Shown here: positions 25,890-34,370 of the stretch, piece after piece | How positions within the stretch are numbered: the first letter of the stretch is position 1 | Layout of the letters: every line of letters starts with the position of its first letter | Source: Desulfuromonadaceae bacterium | GTDB lineage: Bacteria; Desulfobacterota; Desulfuromonadia; Geobacterales; Pseudopelobacteraceae | Direction: 5' to 3' | Length of the DNA: 64,000 nucleotides | NCBI GenBank assembly: GCA_028683435.1 | Contig: JAQUIG010000001.1 | Location: 134,393 to 198,392, forward strand | The notes under the pieces: model-generated | Database searches by the model: none | What the model was told of the DNA's origin: nothing | Seen by the model: only the letters and a program-made list of their open reading frames with translations | Made by a program: the position numbers and the translations under genes

Positions 25890-27074
25890 CTAAATCTCCC
25901 GTTCAACGATCATCGCTATCCCCTGTCCGCCGCCGATACAGAGTGCAGCCAGACCACGCCGCAGCCCACTCCGTTCCATCTCATGCAGCAACGTTACCAG
26001 TACCCGTGCGCCGCTGGCCCCCACCGGGTGCCCCAGAGCAATGGCACCTCCATTCAGATTGACCTTGCGGCTGTCCAGACGCAACTCGCGTATTACCGCG
26101 AGTGACTGTGTCGCAAATGCTTCGTTCAGCTCAACGATATCTATGTCATCCAGCGTTAGACCGGTTTTGACCAGCGCTTTGCGGATCGCTCCAACCGGTC
26201 CCATTCCCATGATTCTCGGATCGACACCGGCCGTCCCCCATCCCAGTACCCTGGCCAGCGGACGGACAGCGGCACGCCCGGCCGCCCCCTCCTCCATCAA
26301 CAGAACCGCAGCCGCACCATCGTTGATGCCGGATGAATTACCGGCGGTGACGACACCACCCTTCCTGAAGGCTGGCCGCAGTGTTGCAAGACTCTCCATG
26401 GTTGTGTCGCGGCGGGGATATTCATCTTCCGCCATCATGACGGTATTTCCACGCCTGCCGGGTATCGACACCGGGACGATCTCCCTGCTGAAGAGTCCCT
26501 CAACAACCGCCTTGGCGGTTTTCTGCTGCGACAGCAGGGCAAAGGCATCAGCCTCCTCACGGGAGATGCGATACTGGTCGGCTATATTTTCAGCGGTGAC
26601 ACCCATGTGAATGTCATAAAAAGCGTCGGTAAGGGCATCTTTAAGGATCGAATCCTCCAGAACACCGTTCCCCAGCCGATAGCCGCTGCGGGCCTTGTCA
26701 AGCAGATACGGCGCCAGACTCATATTCTCCATTCCGCCGGCCACGACCATGTCGGCTTCTCCGGCGGCGATCGCCAAGGCACCGAGGGCAACACTTTTCA
26801 GGCCGGAGCCGCAGAGCTTGTTGACCGTATAGGAGGGGATATGCTCCGGTATGCCGGCACCGATGGCCGCCTGCCGGGCAGGATTTTGGCCGCATCCGCC
26901 CTGGAGAATCTGCCCCATGATGACCTCTTCGACCTGCTCCGCCGGCACTCCGCCCCTGCGAATAACTTCACCAATGACGATCTGCCCCAAATGGGCTGCC
27001 GGTACGGCAGCGAGTGACCCGCCTAATGAGCCGACCGGGGTACGGGCTGCAGAAATGATGACGACGTTGCGCAT
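25890..27074 (-). CDS. atoB: Acetyl-CoA acetyltransferase (thiolase)
   Basis: The 394-residue thiolase splits acetoacetyl-CoA to two acetyl-CoA, or runs in reverse. It carries the acyl-accepting cysteine in [15 protein letters not shown] (about 84-98), the GGMENMS motif, NEAFATQ (about 320-326), the active-site His in [22 protein letters not shown], and the second active cysteine in [10 protein letters not shown]. Length is exactly typical. It lies 17 bases downstream of scoB and 27 upstream of the hydroxybutyrate dehydrogenase. The symbol is by role; phaA would be equally valid. Confidence 0.94.
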   Translation of the reverse strand: MRNVVIISAARTPVGSLGGSLAAVPAAHLGQIVIGEVIRRGGVPAEQVEEVIMGQILQGGCGQNPARQAAIGAGIPEHIPSYTVNKLCGSGLKSVALGALAIAAGEADMVVAGGMENMSLAPYLLDKARSGYRLGNGVLEDSILKDALTDAFYDIHMGVTAENIADQYRISREEADAFALLSQQKTAKAVVEGLFSREIVPVSIPGRRGNTVMMAEDEYPRRDTTMESLATLRPAFRKGGVVTAGNSSGINDGAAAVLLMEEGAAGRAAVRPLARVLGWGTAGVDPRIMGMGPVGAIRKALVKTGLTLDDIDIVELNEAFATQSLAVIRELRLDSRKVNLNGGAIALGHPVGASGARVLVTLLHEMERSGLRRGLAALCIGGGQGIAMIVEREI

Positions 27075-27091
27075 AATAGAACTCCTTTAGC

Positions 27092-27733
27092 TCAAAGACC
27101 CTGCGGTATAATCAATGTTGGTTCCGTGCAGGCCTGGATTTCCGCCGTAGTATAGCCGGGAGCAACCTCAACAAGACTCAGACCGTCCGGAGTAACGTCC
27201 AGTACGGCGCGGTCGGTGATGATCCGGTTGACCACCCGCTTGCCGGTCAGCGGCAGGCTGCAGCAGTTCAGGATCTTTGGCTCACCCTCTTTGTTGACAT
27301 GATCCATGATCACTACGATCCGGCGAGCGCCATTAACCAGGTCCATGGCCCCCCCCATTCCTTTTACCATCTTGCCGGGAATGACCCAGTTGGCAAGATC
27401 ACCGCTCGCTGAAACCTCCATCCCCCCCAGAATGGCCAGATTGATATGGCCGCCACGGATCATGGCGAAGGATTCGGCGCTGCTGAACAGAGCCGCACCG
27501 GGTATCATGGTGACTGTTTCTTTACCCGCATTGATCAGGTCAGGATCAAGCTCCTCTTCGGTCGGATAGGGGCCGATTCCAAGCAGCCCGTTTTCTGACT
27601 GAAAAACTACCCGTTTACCCTCCGGGATGTAGTTGGCCACCAGAGTCGGCATGCCGATCCCCAGATTGACGTAAAATCCATCCTCTACCTCCTGGGCTGC
27701 CCGTTGGGCTATCTGCTCGCGTGTCCAGCTCAT
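27092..27733 (-). CDS. scoB: 3-oxoacid CoA-transferase subunit B
   Basis: This 213-residue subunit contains the catalytic glutamate of the CoA-transferase in the segment [12 protein letters not shown] (about 46-57). It also has [33 protein letters not shown], and [18 protein letters not shown]. The ATG at 27733 is chosen over an upstream in-frame start because it overlaps the scoA stop (ATGA) and the family begins with a similar [13 protein letters not shown]. The enzyme moves CoA from succinyl-CoA or acetyl-CoA to acetoacetate, activating it for thiolase. Confidence 0.94.
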   Translation of the reverse strand: MSWTREQIAQRAAQEVEDGFYVNLGIGMPTLVANYIPEGKRVVFQSENGLLGIGPYPTEEELDPDLINAGKETVTMIPGAALFSSAESFAMIRGGHINLAILGGMEVSASGDLANWVIPGKMVKGMGGAMDLVNGARRIVVIMDHVNKEGEPKILNCCSLPLTGKRVVNRIITDRAVLDVTPDGLSLVEVAPGYTTAEIQACTEPTLIIPQGL

Positions 27734-28428
27734 GCTTCCACTCCTTTCCGCACGGTGCGGCGTTCGACCCGCTTTTCCTGATGACTGCAGCAAATAAAGC
27801 GCTGGATATAGATGCTGGGGGTATGGACATGATGGGGGTCCATGGCGCCGACCTCCACCACCTCTTCCACTTCGGCGATGGTTATCCGGCCTGCGGCAGC
27901 CATCATCGGGTTGAAGTTTTGGGCGGTTTTGCGATACTGCAGGTTTCCCCGCATGTCACTGCGCCACCCTTTGACCAGCGAGAAATCAGCGCTCAAGGCG
28001 GTCTCCAGCAGGTATTCCCGTGCGTTGAAAACGCGGGTTTCGCGTCCTTCGGCAATCGGAGTACCGACGCCGGCCGGAGTATAGAAGGCAGGAATACCCG
28101 CTCCGCCGGCCCTGCACCGCTCAGCCAGGGTTCCTTGCGGCACCAGCTCCACCTCTAACTCACCCGAGAGGTACTGACGCTCAAACTCCTTGTTTTCACC
28201 CACATATGAAGAGATCATTTTTTTGATCTGGCGGTTCTGCAGCAGCAGTCCCAGACCCCAGTCATCAATCCCGCAATTATTGGAAATCACGGTCAGATCC
28301 CTGGTCCCCAGATCCCGCAATCCCATGATCAGGTTTTCCGGTATCCCCACCAGACCGAAACCTCCAACCATAAGAGTCGCACCATCCGGAATCCCTGCGA
28401 GGGCCTCGTGTATCGTCTTGCACTCCAT
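27730..28428 (-). CDS. scoA: 3-oxoacid CoA-transferase subunit A
   Basis: The 232-residue alpha subunit shows the family motifs [22 protein letters not shown] (in two runs near residues 9-30), [23 protein letters not shown], and [17 protein letters not shown] (about 106-122). It pairs with ScoB, whose start overlaps its stop. Gene order scoA-scoB-atoB-bdh downstream of Liv-type transporter genes points to catabolism of imported acetoacetate or 3-hydroxybutyrate. It follows livM after about 25 bases. Confidence 0.94.
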   Translation of the reverse strand: MECKTIHEALAGIPDGATLMVGGFGLVGIPENLIMGLRDLGTRDLTVISNNCGIDDWGLGLLLQNRQIKKMISSYVGENKEFERQYLSGELEVELVPQGTLAERCRAGGAGIPAFYTPAGVGTPIAEGRETRVFNAREYLLETALSADFSLVKGWRSDMRGNLQYRKTAQNFNPMMAAAGRITIAEVEEVVEVGAMDPHHVHTPSIYIQRFICCSHQEKRVERRTVRKGVEA

Positions 28429-28453
28429 CAGCCGCCTCCTTGAACGAATATTT

Positions 28454-29410
28454 TTACAACGACCGTTTCAGCAGCCGCCCCAGTTCACCGATAAATCCGC
28501 GGCGAAAGAGCAATACGCAGATCACAAAGATACTGCCGATGATGACCGTTATCCACGATCCGACCGAACTCAGCTCCGACTGGAGCGTCACCACCGTAAA
28601 AGCTCCGACCAGCGGCCCCAGTACCGTACCGACCCCGCCGAGCAGAGTCATCAGCACTACCTCACCTGAGGTGTGCCAACTGACATCGGTCAGTGATGCG
28701 AGCTGAAATACCAGCGACTTCATCGCACCGGCCATTCCGGCAAGCGCCGCCGAGATGACAAAGGCGATCAGCTTGAATCGTTCCACCTTGTATCCGAGTG
28801 AAACAGCGCGCGGTTCATTCTCCCGGATCGCCTTCAGCACCTGGCCGAATGGTGAATGAATTGTCCGGTGAATGATCCAGAATCCGAGGCAAAACATGGC
28901 GAAGACAAAATAATAAAGGTTGAGGCCGAGCGGGCTCCCGCCGACATGGTAAGCATGCCTCAGGTTGATCAGGCCGAAGAGATCGCCGCGGGGAATGCCT
29001 TGCAGTCCATCTTCCCCCCCGGTGAATGGCGCCTTGAGTGCGACAAAATAGACAATCTGAGCCAGAGCCAGGGTCACCATGGCAAAATAGATCCCCTGTC
29101 TCCGGATCGCGAGGCTGCCGACGATGTACCCAAGCAGAGCAGCGAAGAGCGTACCGCCCAGGACCCCTAATTCAGGGGTCAGGCCGCTGTTTTTGACCAG
29201 ATATCCGGTGACATATGACGCCCCCCCGAAAAAAGCGGCATGGCCGAAGGAAAGAAGCCCGGTGTAGCCAAGCAGCAGATTGAAGGCGGAGGCAAACAGC
29301 GCAAAGCAGAGCAGCTTCATCATAAATATCGGATACACAACAAACGGTGCCACCAGACCAAGGACTATGAGGAGAACCCAGACGTACCTGTTCATTCCGT
29401 ACTTGTTCAT
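28454..29410 (-). CDS. livM: Liv-type ABC transporter permease LivM
   Basis: The 318-residue inner-membrane permease has eight to ten hydrophobic segments and the LivM family text [21 protein letters not shown] (in its N-terminal third), [31 protein letters not shown] and the cytoplasmic coupling-loop motif [14 protein letters not shown] (about 210-223), followed by [11 protein letters not shown]. It forms the translocation channel with LivH, whose stop abuts this start with no gap. The cargo class in this family is branched-chain amino acids, but relatives carry amides, urea and short organic acids. Here the neighbours suggest a ketone-body-like acid. Confidence 0.93.
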   Translation of the reverse strand: MNKYGMNRYVWVLLIVLGLVAPFVVYPIFMMKLLCFALFASAFNLLLGYTGLLSFGHAAFFGGASYVTGYLVKNSGLTPELGVLGGTLFAALLGYIVGSLAIRRQGIYFAMVTLALAQIVYFVALKAPFTGGEDGLQGIPRGDLFGLINLRHAYHVGGSPLGLNLYYFVFAMFCLGFWIIHRTIHSPFGQVLKAIRENEPRAVSLGYKVERFKLIAFVISAALAGMAGAMKSLVFQLASLTDVSWHTSGEVVLMTLLGGVGTVLGPLVGAFTVVTLQSELSSVGSWITVIIGSIFVICVLLFRRGFIGELGRLLKRSL

Positions 29411-30316
29411 TTACGACTCCTTCCCGAACAGGCCGGCGGGCTTGACCAGCAGAACGATTACCATGATCAGGAAGATAACGGTGCTGGAGGCAGGGGCGTA
29501 TACAACCTTGGTGAATCCCTCCACCATGCCGAGCAAGAGACCGGTAACAATGGAACCCATGATCGAACCCATCCCGCCGATGACGACTACGGCAAACACG
29601 GTAATAATCATCTCCGAGCCCATAACCGGGCTGACCGAATAGATCGGTGCGGCAAGCACCCCGGCAAAGGCGGCCAGGGCCACGCCGTAGCCATAGGTCA
29701 GGGTGATCATGAGCGGCACATTGACGCCGAACGCTTTTACCAGCTCCGGGTTTTCCGTTCCGGCGCGAAGATAGGAGCCGAGTTTGGTCCGCTCGATGAC
29801 ATACCAGGTGCCGAAACAGACCAGCAGCGAGACGACAATCACCCAGAGGCGGTATTTCGGGAACATCATGAAGCCGAGATTAACCACTCCGTTCAGAATT
29901 TCCGGTTTCGCGTCGTACGGGTCGCCGGATACATTGAAGAAATTGGTAAAGACCCCCTGAATAATGAGAGCCAGACCGAAGGTCAGCAGCAGGCCGTAAA
30001 GGTGGTCAAACTTGTACAATCTGCGCAGCATGGTCCTTTCAACCACGATCCCGAACGCACCTACCACAACTGGAGACACGATCAGCGCCGCCCAGTAATT
30101 GAGATGGAAGTCCGGCATCCCGATCAGCGGTCCCAGCGATGTAAAGCCGAGCAGCGCAACATACGCACCCAGCATGTAGAGGGCACCATGAGCAAAGTTG
30201 ACAATATTCAGGAGGCCGAAAATAACCGCCAGACCGAGGCTCAGGATGGCGTAGAAGACACCGTTGTTGAGGCCCAGCATAACCTGCGACATGACCATCT
30301 GAAATGATATCTCCAT
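29411..30316 (-). CDS. livH: Liv-type ABC transporter permease LivH
   Basis: The 301-residue permease has about eight membrane segments and standard LivH landmarks: FGLLNIVNFAHGALYMLGAY (about 33-52), VERTMLRRLYKFDHLYGLLLTFGLALI, the coupling loop LRAGTENPELVKAFGVNV, and GGMGSIMGSIVTGLLLGMVEG. An AGGAG site lies before the ATG. It is adjacent to livM. The gap upstream to livK holds a 137-base repeat element, so the operon tolerates an insertion here. Confidence 0.93.
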   Translation of the reverse strand: MEISFQMVMSQVMLGLNNGVFYAILSLGLAVIFGLLNIVNFAHGALYMLGAYVALLGFTSLGPLIGMPDFHLNYWAALIVSPVVVGAFGIVVERTMLRRLYKFDHLYGLLLTFGLALIIQGVFTNFFNVSGDPYDAKPEILNGVVNLGFMMFPKYRLWVIVVSLLVCFGTWYVIERTKLGSYLRAGTENPELVKAFGVNVPLMITLTYGYGVALAAFAGVLAAPIYSVSPVMGSEMIITVFAVVVIGGMGSIMGSIVTGLLLGMVEGFTKVVYAPASSTVIFLIMVIVLLVKPAGLFGKES

Positions 30317-30335
30317 GGTGCTTTCTCCTGTTATT

Positions 30336-30472
30336 TAAAACCAACCCCTCTCCGTCCCCCTTTAGGCCCCAGAGGGTCCTTATCAGGGGGGAGGCCTTGA
30401 AGTCTCCACTGATAAGGGGGATGCTTTGAAGTCTCCACTGTTAAAGGGGAGACTTAGAGGGGTTGTTTTCGA
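30336..30472. repeat. Interspersed repeat with terminal inverted ends
   Basis: The element begins AAAACCAACCCCTCT and ends AGAGGGGTTGTTTTC, a 15-base inverted pair with one or two mismatches. Inside, GAAGTCTCCACTG occurs twice, each followed by a TAA-GGGG tract (…gataagggggatgc and …ttaaaggggagac). It fills the livK-livH gap. A shorter related copy lies at 15789-15832 between gltB and gltD. It encodes nothing and resembles a MITE or REP-type repeat. Confidence 0.7.
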
Positions 30473-30473
30473 T

Positions 30474-31697
30474 TTACTTCTTAACCAATGGACAGGTACT
30501 CTCGGAAAGAGGCATGAAGGCCTCGGCGGCAGGAACGGTTTTCACAATCTTGAGAAGGTCCCATTCCCCCTTGGACTCGGAAGGCTTCTTCACTTCCATC
30601 AGATACATATCGTGTACCATCCGCCCGTCAGCCCTTATCTTGCCGTGGACAGCGAAGAAATCGGAGATATCCATGGATTTCAGCTTTGCCATGACCGCAT
30701 CCGGATCATCGGTGCCGGCAGCTTTGATCGCTTTTAGGTAGTTCATCGTGGCTGAATATGCTCCGGCCTGGTCCATTGTCGGCATTGCCTTGTGGATGGC
30801 GTAGAAACGCTTGGCAAAAGCGCGGGTGGCATTATCCCTGTCCCAGTAAAAGCCGGACGTGAACTGCATTCCCTGTGCAACATTCAAACCGAGGCTCTTT
30901 ATGTCGGTATCGAATACCAGCAGGCCGACCAGTTTCTGCCCCTTCTTATCGATGCCGAACTCCCGCGCCTGCTTTATCGCATTGATTGTATCGCCGCCGG
31001 CGTTAGCCAAACCGATGATCTGAGCTCCTGATGACTGAGCCTGGAGCAGGTACGATGAAAAATCAGAGGTAGAAAGAGGGTGACGCACCGAGCCGAGCAC
31101 TTTGCCACCCATTTTTTTCACAAAATTAGTAGTGTTCTGTTCCAGTGAATGACCAAAGGCATAATCGGCGGTAATAAAGAACCAACTTTTGCCCCCGGTT
31201 GGAACAATAGCCTGGGCTGTTACCTTGCCAGTTGCATAGGTGTCATAAACGTAGTGGATACTGTACGGGGTGCAGGCTTTATTGGTAAGATCAGTGCTCC
31301 CCGCACCGGTGTTCATCGTGATCCGTTTTTTGTCTCCCGCGAGTTTCTGCACCGCCAGGGCGCATCCTGAATTCAGCAGGCCGGTAATCATGTCCACTTT
31401 TTCATTATCAATCCATTCACGGGCCTTGGCGGAGGCGATATCGGCCTTGTTCTGGTGATCGGCGCCGATCACCTGAATCGGCTTCCCGAGTACCTTGCCG
31501 CCAAAGTCCTTGACCGCCATTTCGACACCGACCTGAGTCCCTTTTCCTCCGAGGGTGGAGTAGACCCCGGACATGTCGGTCAGTACCCCGATTTTGACTA
31601 CGCCGTCTGAAACCCCTTTGCTTGCCGCGCCAGCCATTCCACTTGTCATTGACAGTACGACGACAGACATTGCAACTTTTGAAAACAGATTTTTCAT
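30474..31697 (-). CDS. livK: Liv-type ABC transporter substrate-binding protein
   Basis: The 407-residue periplasmic protein has a signal peptide (about 1-24, MSVVVLSMTSGMAGA) and a Peripla_BP_6 (type I) fold. It opens VVKIGVLTDMSGVYSTLGGKG and includes DHQNKADIASAKAREWID and the hinge text WFFITADYAFGHSLEQ. The ligand-type signature differs from true Leu/Ile/Val-binding proteins, where I would expect the amino-acid-gripping residues of LivJ; I cannot define the ligand. Cysteines near 112, 142 and 403 are present. Its gene sits between livF (upstream) and livH, an unusual internal position that still keeps the complete transporter in one operon. Confidence 0.92.
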   Translation of the reverse strand: MKNLFSKVAMSVVVLSMTSGMAGAASKGVSDGVVKIGVLTDMSGVYSTLGGKGTQVGVEMAVKDFGGKVLGKPIQVIGADHQNKADIASAKAREWIDNEKVDMITGLLNSGCALAVQKLAGDKKRITMNTGAGSTDLTNKACTPYSIHYVYDTYATGKVTAQAIVPTGGKSWFFITADYAFGHSLEQNTTNFVKKMGGKVLGSVRHPLSTSDFSSYLLQAQSSGAQIIGLANAGGDTINAIKQAREFGIDKKGQKLVGLLVFDTDIKSLGLNVAQGMQFTSGFYWDRDNATRAFAKRFYAIHKAMPTMDQAGAYSATMNYLKAIKAAGTDDPDAVMAKLKSMDISDFFAVHGKIRADGRMVHDMYLMEVKKPSESKGEWDLLKIVKTVPAAEAFMPLSESTCPLVKK

Positions 31698-31727
31698 ACA
31701 GATTCCCCTTTCAGTTTGTATACCTGA

Positions 31728-32444
31728 TCAGACGCCCAGGTATCGGTTAAGTTTCTCCCTGCTGGAGCCAAGTTCGTCCCTCGTTATCATCTCTGCTATA
31801 GCACCGTGATCAATCACGTAATGGCGGTCGGCCAGGTCAGCGGCAAAATGGAAATTCTGCTCAACGAGAATAATGGTGAAGCCTTTTTCCTTCAACTGGC
31901 CGATGAGGCGCCCCAGAGTCTGAACGATTACCGGTGCCAGCCCTTCGGTGATTTCATCCAGCAGCAGGAGCTTCGCTCCGGTGCGCAGGATCCTCGCCAT
32001 AGCCAGCATCTGCTGTTCTCCACCCGAAAGCCTGGTTCCCATACTGCCCTTCCGTTCCAGCAGGTTGGGGAACATCGCGTAAATTTCCGGGAGTGACATG
32101 CCTCCCTCTTTTACCACCGGCGGCAGCAGCAGGTTTTCTTCAACCGTCAGACTGGAAAAAATACCGCGCTCTTCCGGACAGTACCCGATGCCGAGGTGGG
32201 CGATCTTGTGAGTCGGCATCCTGATGGTTTCAACCTCATTGATCGTGATAGAACCGCTCCGCCGCCCGACCAGTCCAATGATCGATTTAAGGATCGTGGT
32301 TCGCCCGGCGCCGTTTCGTCCCAGCAGGGTGACGACTTCTCCCTCTCCGACGGTCAGATCAATGCCGTGAAGGATGTGGGATTCACCATAAAAAGCGTGC
32401 AGATCCGCTATCCGCAGCATCTCCTTGTGTACAGATTCAGACAT
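31728..32444 (-). CDS. livF: Liv-type ABC transporter ATPase LivF with Arg in Walker A
   Basis: The 238-residue ATPase drives transport together with LivG. The Walker A motif reads GRNGAGRT (residues 42-49), with Arg at the position normally held by the nucleotide-binding Lys. The rest is intact: signature LSGGEQQMLAMARIL, Walker B LLLLDEITEGL, and the H-loop region FTIILVEQN. Arg variants of this motif do occur in some LivF proteins as far as I recall, so it may be functional with LivG supplying the main ATP site. The ATG at 32444 is chosen because GGGGAG lies 5 bases upstream; it overlaps the livG end by 8 bases. Confidence 0.92.
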   Translation of the reverse strand: MSESVHKEMLRIADLHAFYGESHILHGIDLTVGEGEVVTLLGRNGAGRTTILKSIIGLVGRRSGSITINEVETIRMPTHKIAHLGIGYCPEERGIFSSLTVEENLLLPPVVKEGGMSLPEIYAMFPNLLERKGSMGTRLSGGEQQMLAMARILRTGAKLLLLDEITEGLAPVIVQTLGRLIGQLKEKGFTIILVEQNFHFAADLADRHYVIDHGAIAEMITRDELGSSREKLNRYLGV

Positions 32445-33189
32445 GAGCACTCCCCATATACGCTTCCAAAACCTGCGGATCTTGTGACACTTCCGCGTAT
32501 GCCCCTTCAGCGAGGATCGCCCCTCGCTGGAGAACCGTTATCCTGTCCGCCAGCGTTGCCACGACCTTGAGGTTGTGCTCAACCATCAAGATGGTGCGGT
32601 TAGCGGAAACCTTCTTCACCAGCGCGGTTATTTTATCCACATCCTCGACCCCCATCCCCTGGGTCGGTTCATCCAGCAGCATCAACTCGGGATCAAGCGC
32701 CAGCGTGGTGGCAATTTCCAAGGCGCGTTTGCGCCCGTACGCCAATTCAGCGGTGATCTCTCCGGCAAATTCAGCCAGACCGACCGCATCCAGCAGCTCC
32801 ATGGCACGCGCATCCAACTGGTTAAGAATGGAGTCCGATTTCCAGAAATGATAGGAAACGCCGAGCTTGCGTTGCAGCGCCAGTCGCACATTCTCCAAAG
32901 GGGTCAGATTCGGGAAGACCGCCGATATCTGGAAAGAACGGACGATCCCGCGCAGGGCGATATCGGCCGATTTTTCGCTCGTGATGTCGGTGCCGTTGAA
33001 ATGGATACTGCCGGAGGTTGGTATGAGGAACTTGGTGAGGAGATTGAAAACGGTGGTCTTGCCGGCGCCGTTCGGCCCGATCAGGGCATGTATATGGCCG
33101 CGCTGAATCTGCAGATTAACGGCAGACACGGCGGTGAACCCCTTGAATTCCTTGGACAAATTTTTTGTTACAAGAATGTGATCCGTCAT
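32437..33189 (-). CDS. livG: Liv-type ABC transporter ATPase LivG
   Basis: The 250-residue ATPase has a canonical Walker A GPNGAGKTT (about 38-46), the Q-loop, a LivG-type signature LAYGRKRALEIATTLALDP, Walker B LMLLDEPTQGM and the switch region TILMVEHNLKVV. The signature begins LAYG rather than LSGG, which is usual in this subfamily. It overlaps livF at its 3' end, and it is the second gene of the operon, 47 bases after the usp gene. Confidence 0.94.
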   Translation of the reverse strand: MTDHILVTKNLSKEFKGFTAVSAVNLQIQRGHIHALIGPNGAGKTTVFNLLTKFLIPTSGSIHFNGTDITSEKSADIALRGIVRSFQISAVFPNLTPLENVRLALQRKLGVSYHFWKSDSILNQLDARAMELLDAVGLAEFAGEITAELAYGRKRALEIATTLALDPELMLLDEPTQGMGVEDVDKITALVKKVSANRTILMVEHNLKVVATLADRITVLQRGAILAEGAYAEVSQDPQVLEAYMGSAHV

Positions 33190-33236
33190 CTGCTTCGCTC
33201 CGGGCCCTTCATGTACAGGATAAGTGCGTTAAAGCA

Positions 33237-34031
33237 CTAATGAGACATCAAAACCGGGATGGTCATCTCCCGAAGCATCTGGGCTGCTGCTTTTCCAAGT
33301 TGTGACCCCTTACGGGATCCGGGGGAACAGGCACCCATCACCAGCAGGTCATAGCCACCTTCACAGGCGTGATTCAGCAGGCTGTCCGCCAAGGGAGCCG
33401 AGGTAACCGGCTGCAGCTCCGAGCGAATCAGGATGCCATGACGCTGAAGATGTCCCTGGATTTCCTTCGGATGGTCCTGCTCGAACTCTTCCCCGGATGC
33501 GACCGCCAGCAATGTCACCTGTTCCGCCTGCCGCAGGATCGGCATGGCATCATGCAGCGCACGTGCGGCCTCCCGTCCGTTCTTCCAGGCAATCAGGACG
33601 CGCGTACCGACGGAGGAAAAAGTGCCTGTTGAAGGTACAACCAGCACCGGTCGACCGCACGTAGCCACAATGCGTTCTATAATTGCCTCACTGCGGGTTG
33701 TCCGGCGCGATTCCTGGCCGACAACCACCAGATCGTAGCAGTGCGATGCACGGATCAGCAGTTCTTGTACCCCCACCCCTGCCACGCTTGATTCGATGCT
33801 GCGATGACCTGCCTCGACGCCGACAGCCTTGGCTTTTACTCCCAGCAGCACTCCGGCAGCCGCTATTTTTTCTTCAGTATGCAGGTAGTGCGGCTGGTAA
33901 TAGCCGTAGGCCACAATTGAGAGTCCCGTCACCCGCGCGCCATGTGCCTTCGCCAAAGTCAAGGTGACGTCAATCCTTCGTTCACAGGCGGGAGAATCGT
34001 CCAGATAAAGGAGAATATCTTTGATACTCAT
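33237..34031 (-). CDS. Tandem universal stress protein (UspA family)
   Basis: The 264-residue cytoplasmic protein contains two Usp domains. The first opens IKDILLYLDDSPACERRIDV and the second, from about residue 150, opens RVLIAWKNGREAARALHDA. The C-terminus has the ATP-binding type motif VMGACSPGSRKGSQLGKAAAQ (G-2X-G-9X-G pattern). The ATG at 34031 is preferred to an upstream in-frame start because GGAG lies 6 bases before it. It is the first gene behind the sigma54 promoter and heads the transporter/ketone-body operon, an unusual leader for a catabolic operon. Confidence 0.9.
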   Translation of the reverse strand: MSIKDILLYLDDSPACERRIDVTLTLAKAHGARVTGLSIVAYGYYQPHYLHTEEKIAAAGVLLGVKAKAVGVEAGHRSIESSVAGVGVQELLIRASHCYDLVVVGQESRRTTRSEAIIERIVATCGRPVLVVPSTGTFSSVGTRVLIAWKNGREAARALHDAMPILRQAEQVTLLAVASGEEFEQDHPKEIQGHLQRHGILIRSELQPVTSAPLADSLLNHACEGGYDLLVMGACSPGSRKGSQLGKAAAQMLREMTIPVLMSH

Positions 34032-34067
34032 GGCGGCTCCAGATAAAACAGATTTATATAAAATTAA

Positions 34068-34083
34068 AGCAATCGCCATGCCA
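34068..34083 (-). promoter_or_regulatory. Sigma54 (-24/-12) promoter of usp-liv-sco-atoB-bdh operon
   Basis: On the minus strand TGGCAT-GGCGA-TTGCT closely matches TGGCAC-N5-TTGCW, with GG and GC 10 bases apart. The start would be near 34057, about 26 bases before the usp ATG. Three palindromic sites lie 100-275 bases upstream, an ideal enhancer distance. Confidence 0.78.
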
Positions 34084-34184
34084 TGCAGCACAGCACCTCA
34101 ACAATAATGTATATTATCCTGTAATTACAGTATTTTTTATTACAATGGAGGCAAAACGATGTAACAAACTGGAAAGAAGCGCGC

Positions 34185-34210
34185 TATTATTCCAAAATAT
34201 TGGAATAATA
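34185..34210. promoter_or_regulatory. Palindromic operator site 1 (distal-to-gene enhancer)
   Basis: A perfect inverted repeat with 11-base arms, TATTATTCCAA and TTGGAATAATA, and a 4-base AATA centre. The core is ATTCCAA-N4-TTGGAAT. It lies about 100 bases upstream of the sigma54 promoter. Confidence 0.75.
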
Positions 34211-34303
34211 TGGCTGGCAATCAGAGATTTATTTATGAGATTTCAGAGGGGTGGGCTGTCCAACATATTAATTTAAAAGCGTAACTATTATTGCCAGAGA
34301 TAC

Positions 34304-34321
34304 ATTCCAATAATTTGGAGT
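34304..34321. promoter_or_regulatory. Palindromic operator site 2
   Basis: ATTCCAA-TAAT-TTGGAGT repeats the same core with one arm mismatch. It is separated from site 3 by only 2 bases, so the two may bind a protein cooperatively. Confidence 0.65.
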
Positions 34322-34323
34322 GA

Positions 34324-34341
34324 ATTCCAGTATTCTGGAAT
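34324..34341. promoter_or_regulatory. Palindromic operator site 3
   Basis: ATTCCAG-TATT-CTGGAAT is a perfect 7-base inverted repeat of the same type. It lies 30 bases from the stop of the activator gene, which is the likely source of the binding protein. Confidence 0.7.
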
Positions 34342-34370
34342 CTATCGAGGGCTGCAATTCTTTGCTGCAA

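Noticed and set aside
29240..30307. A 355-codon open frame on the plus strand
   Set aside because: It is antisense to livM and livH, and its composition (His/Gln/Arg-rich) is typical of a shadow frame over membrane protein genes.
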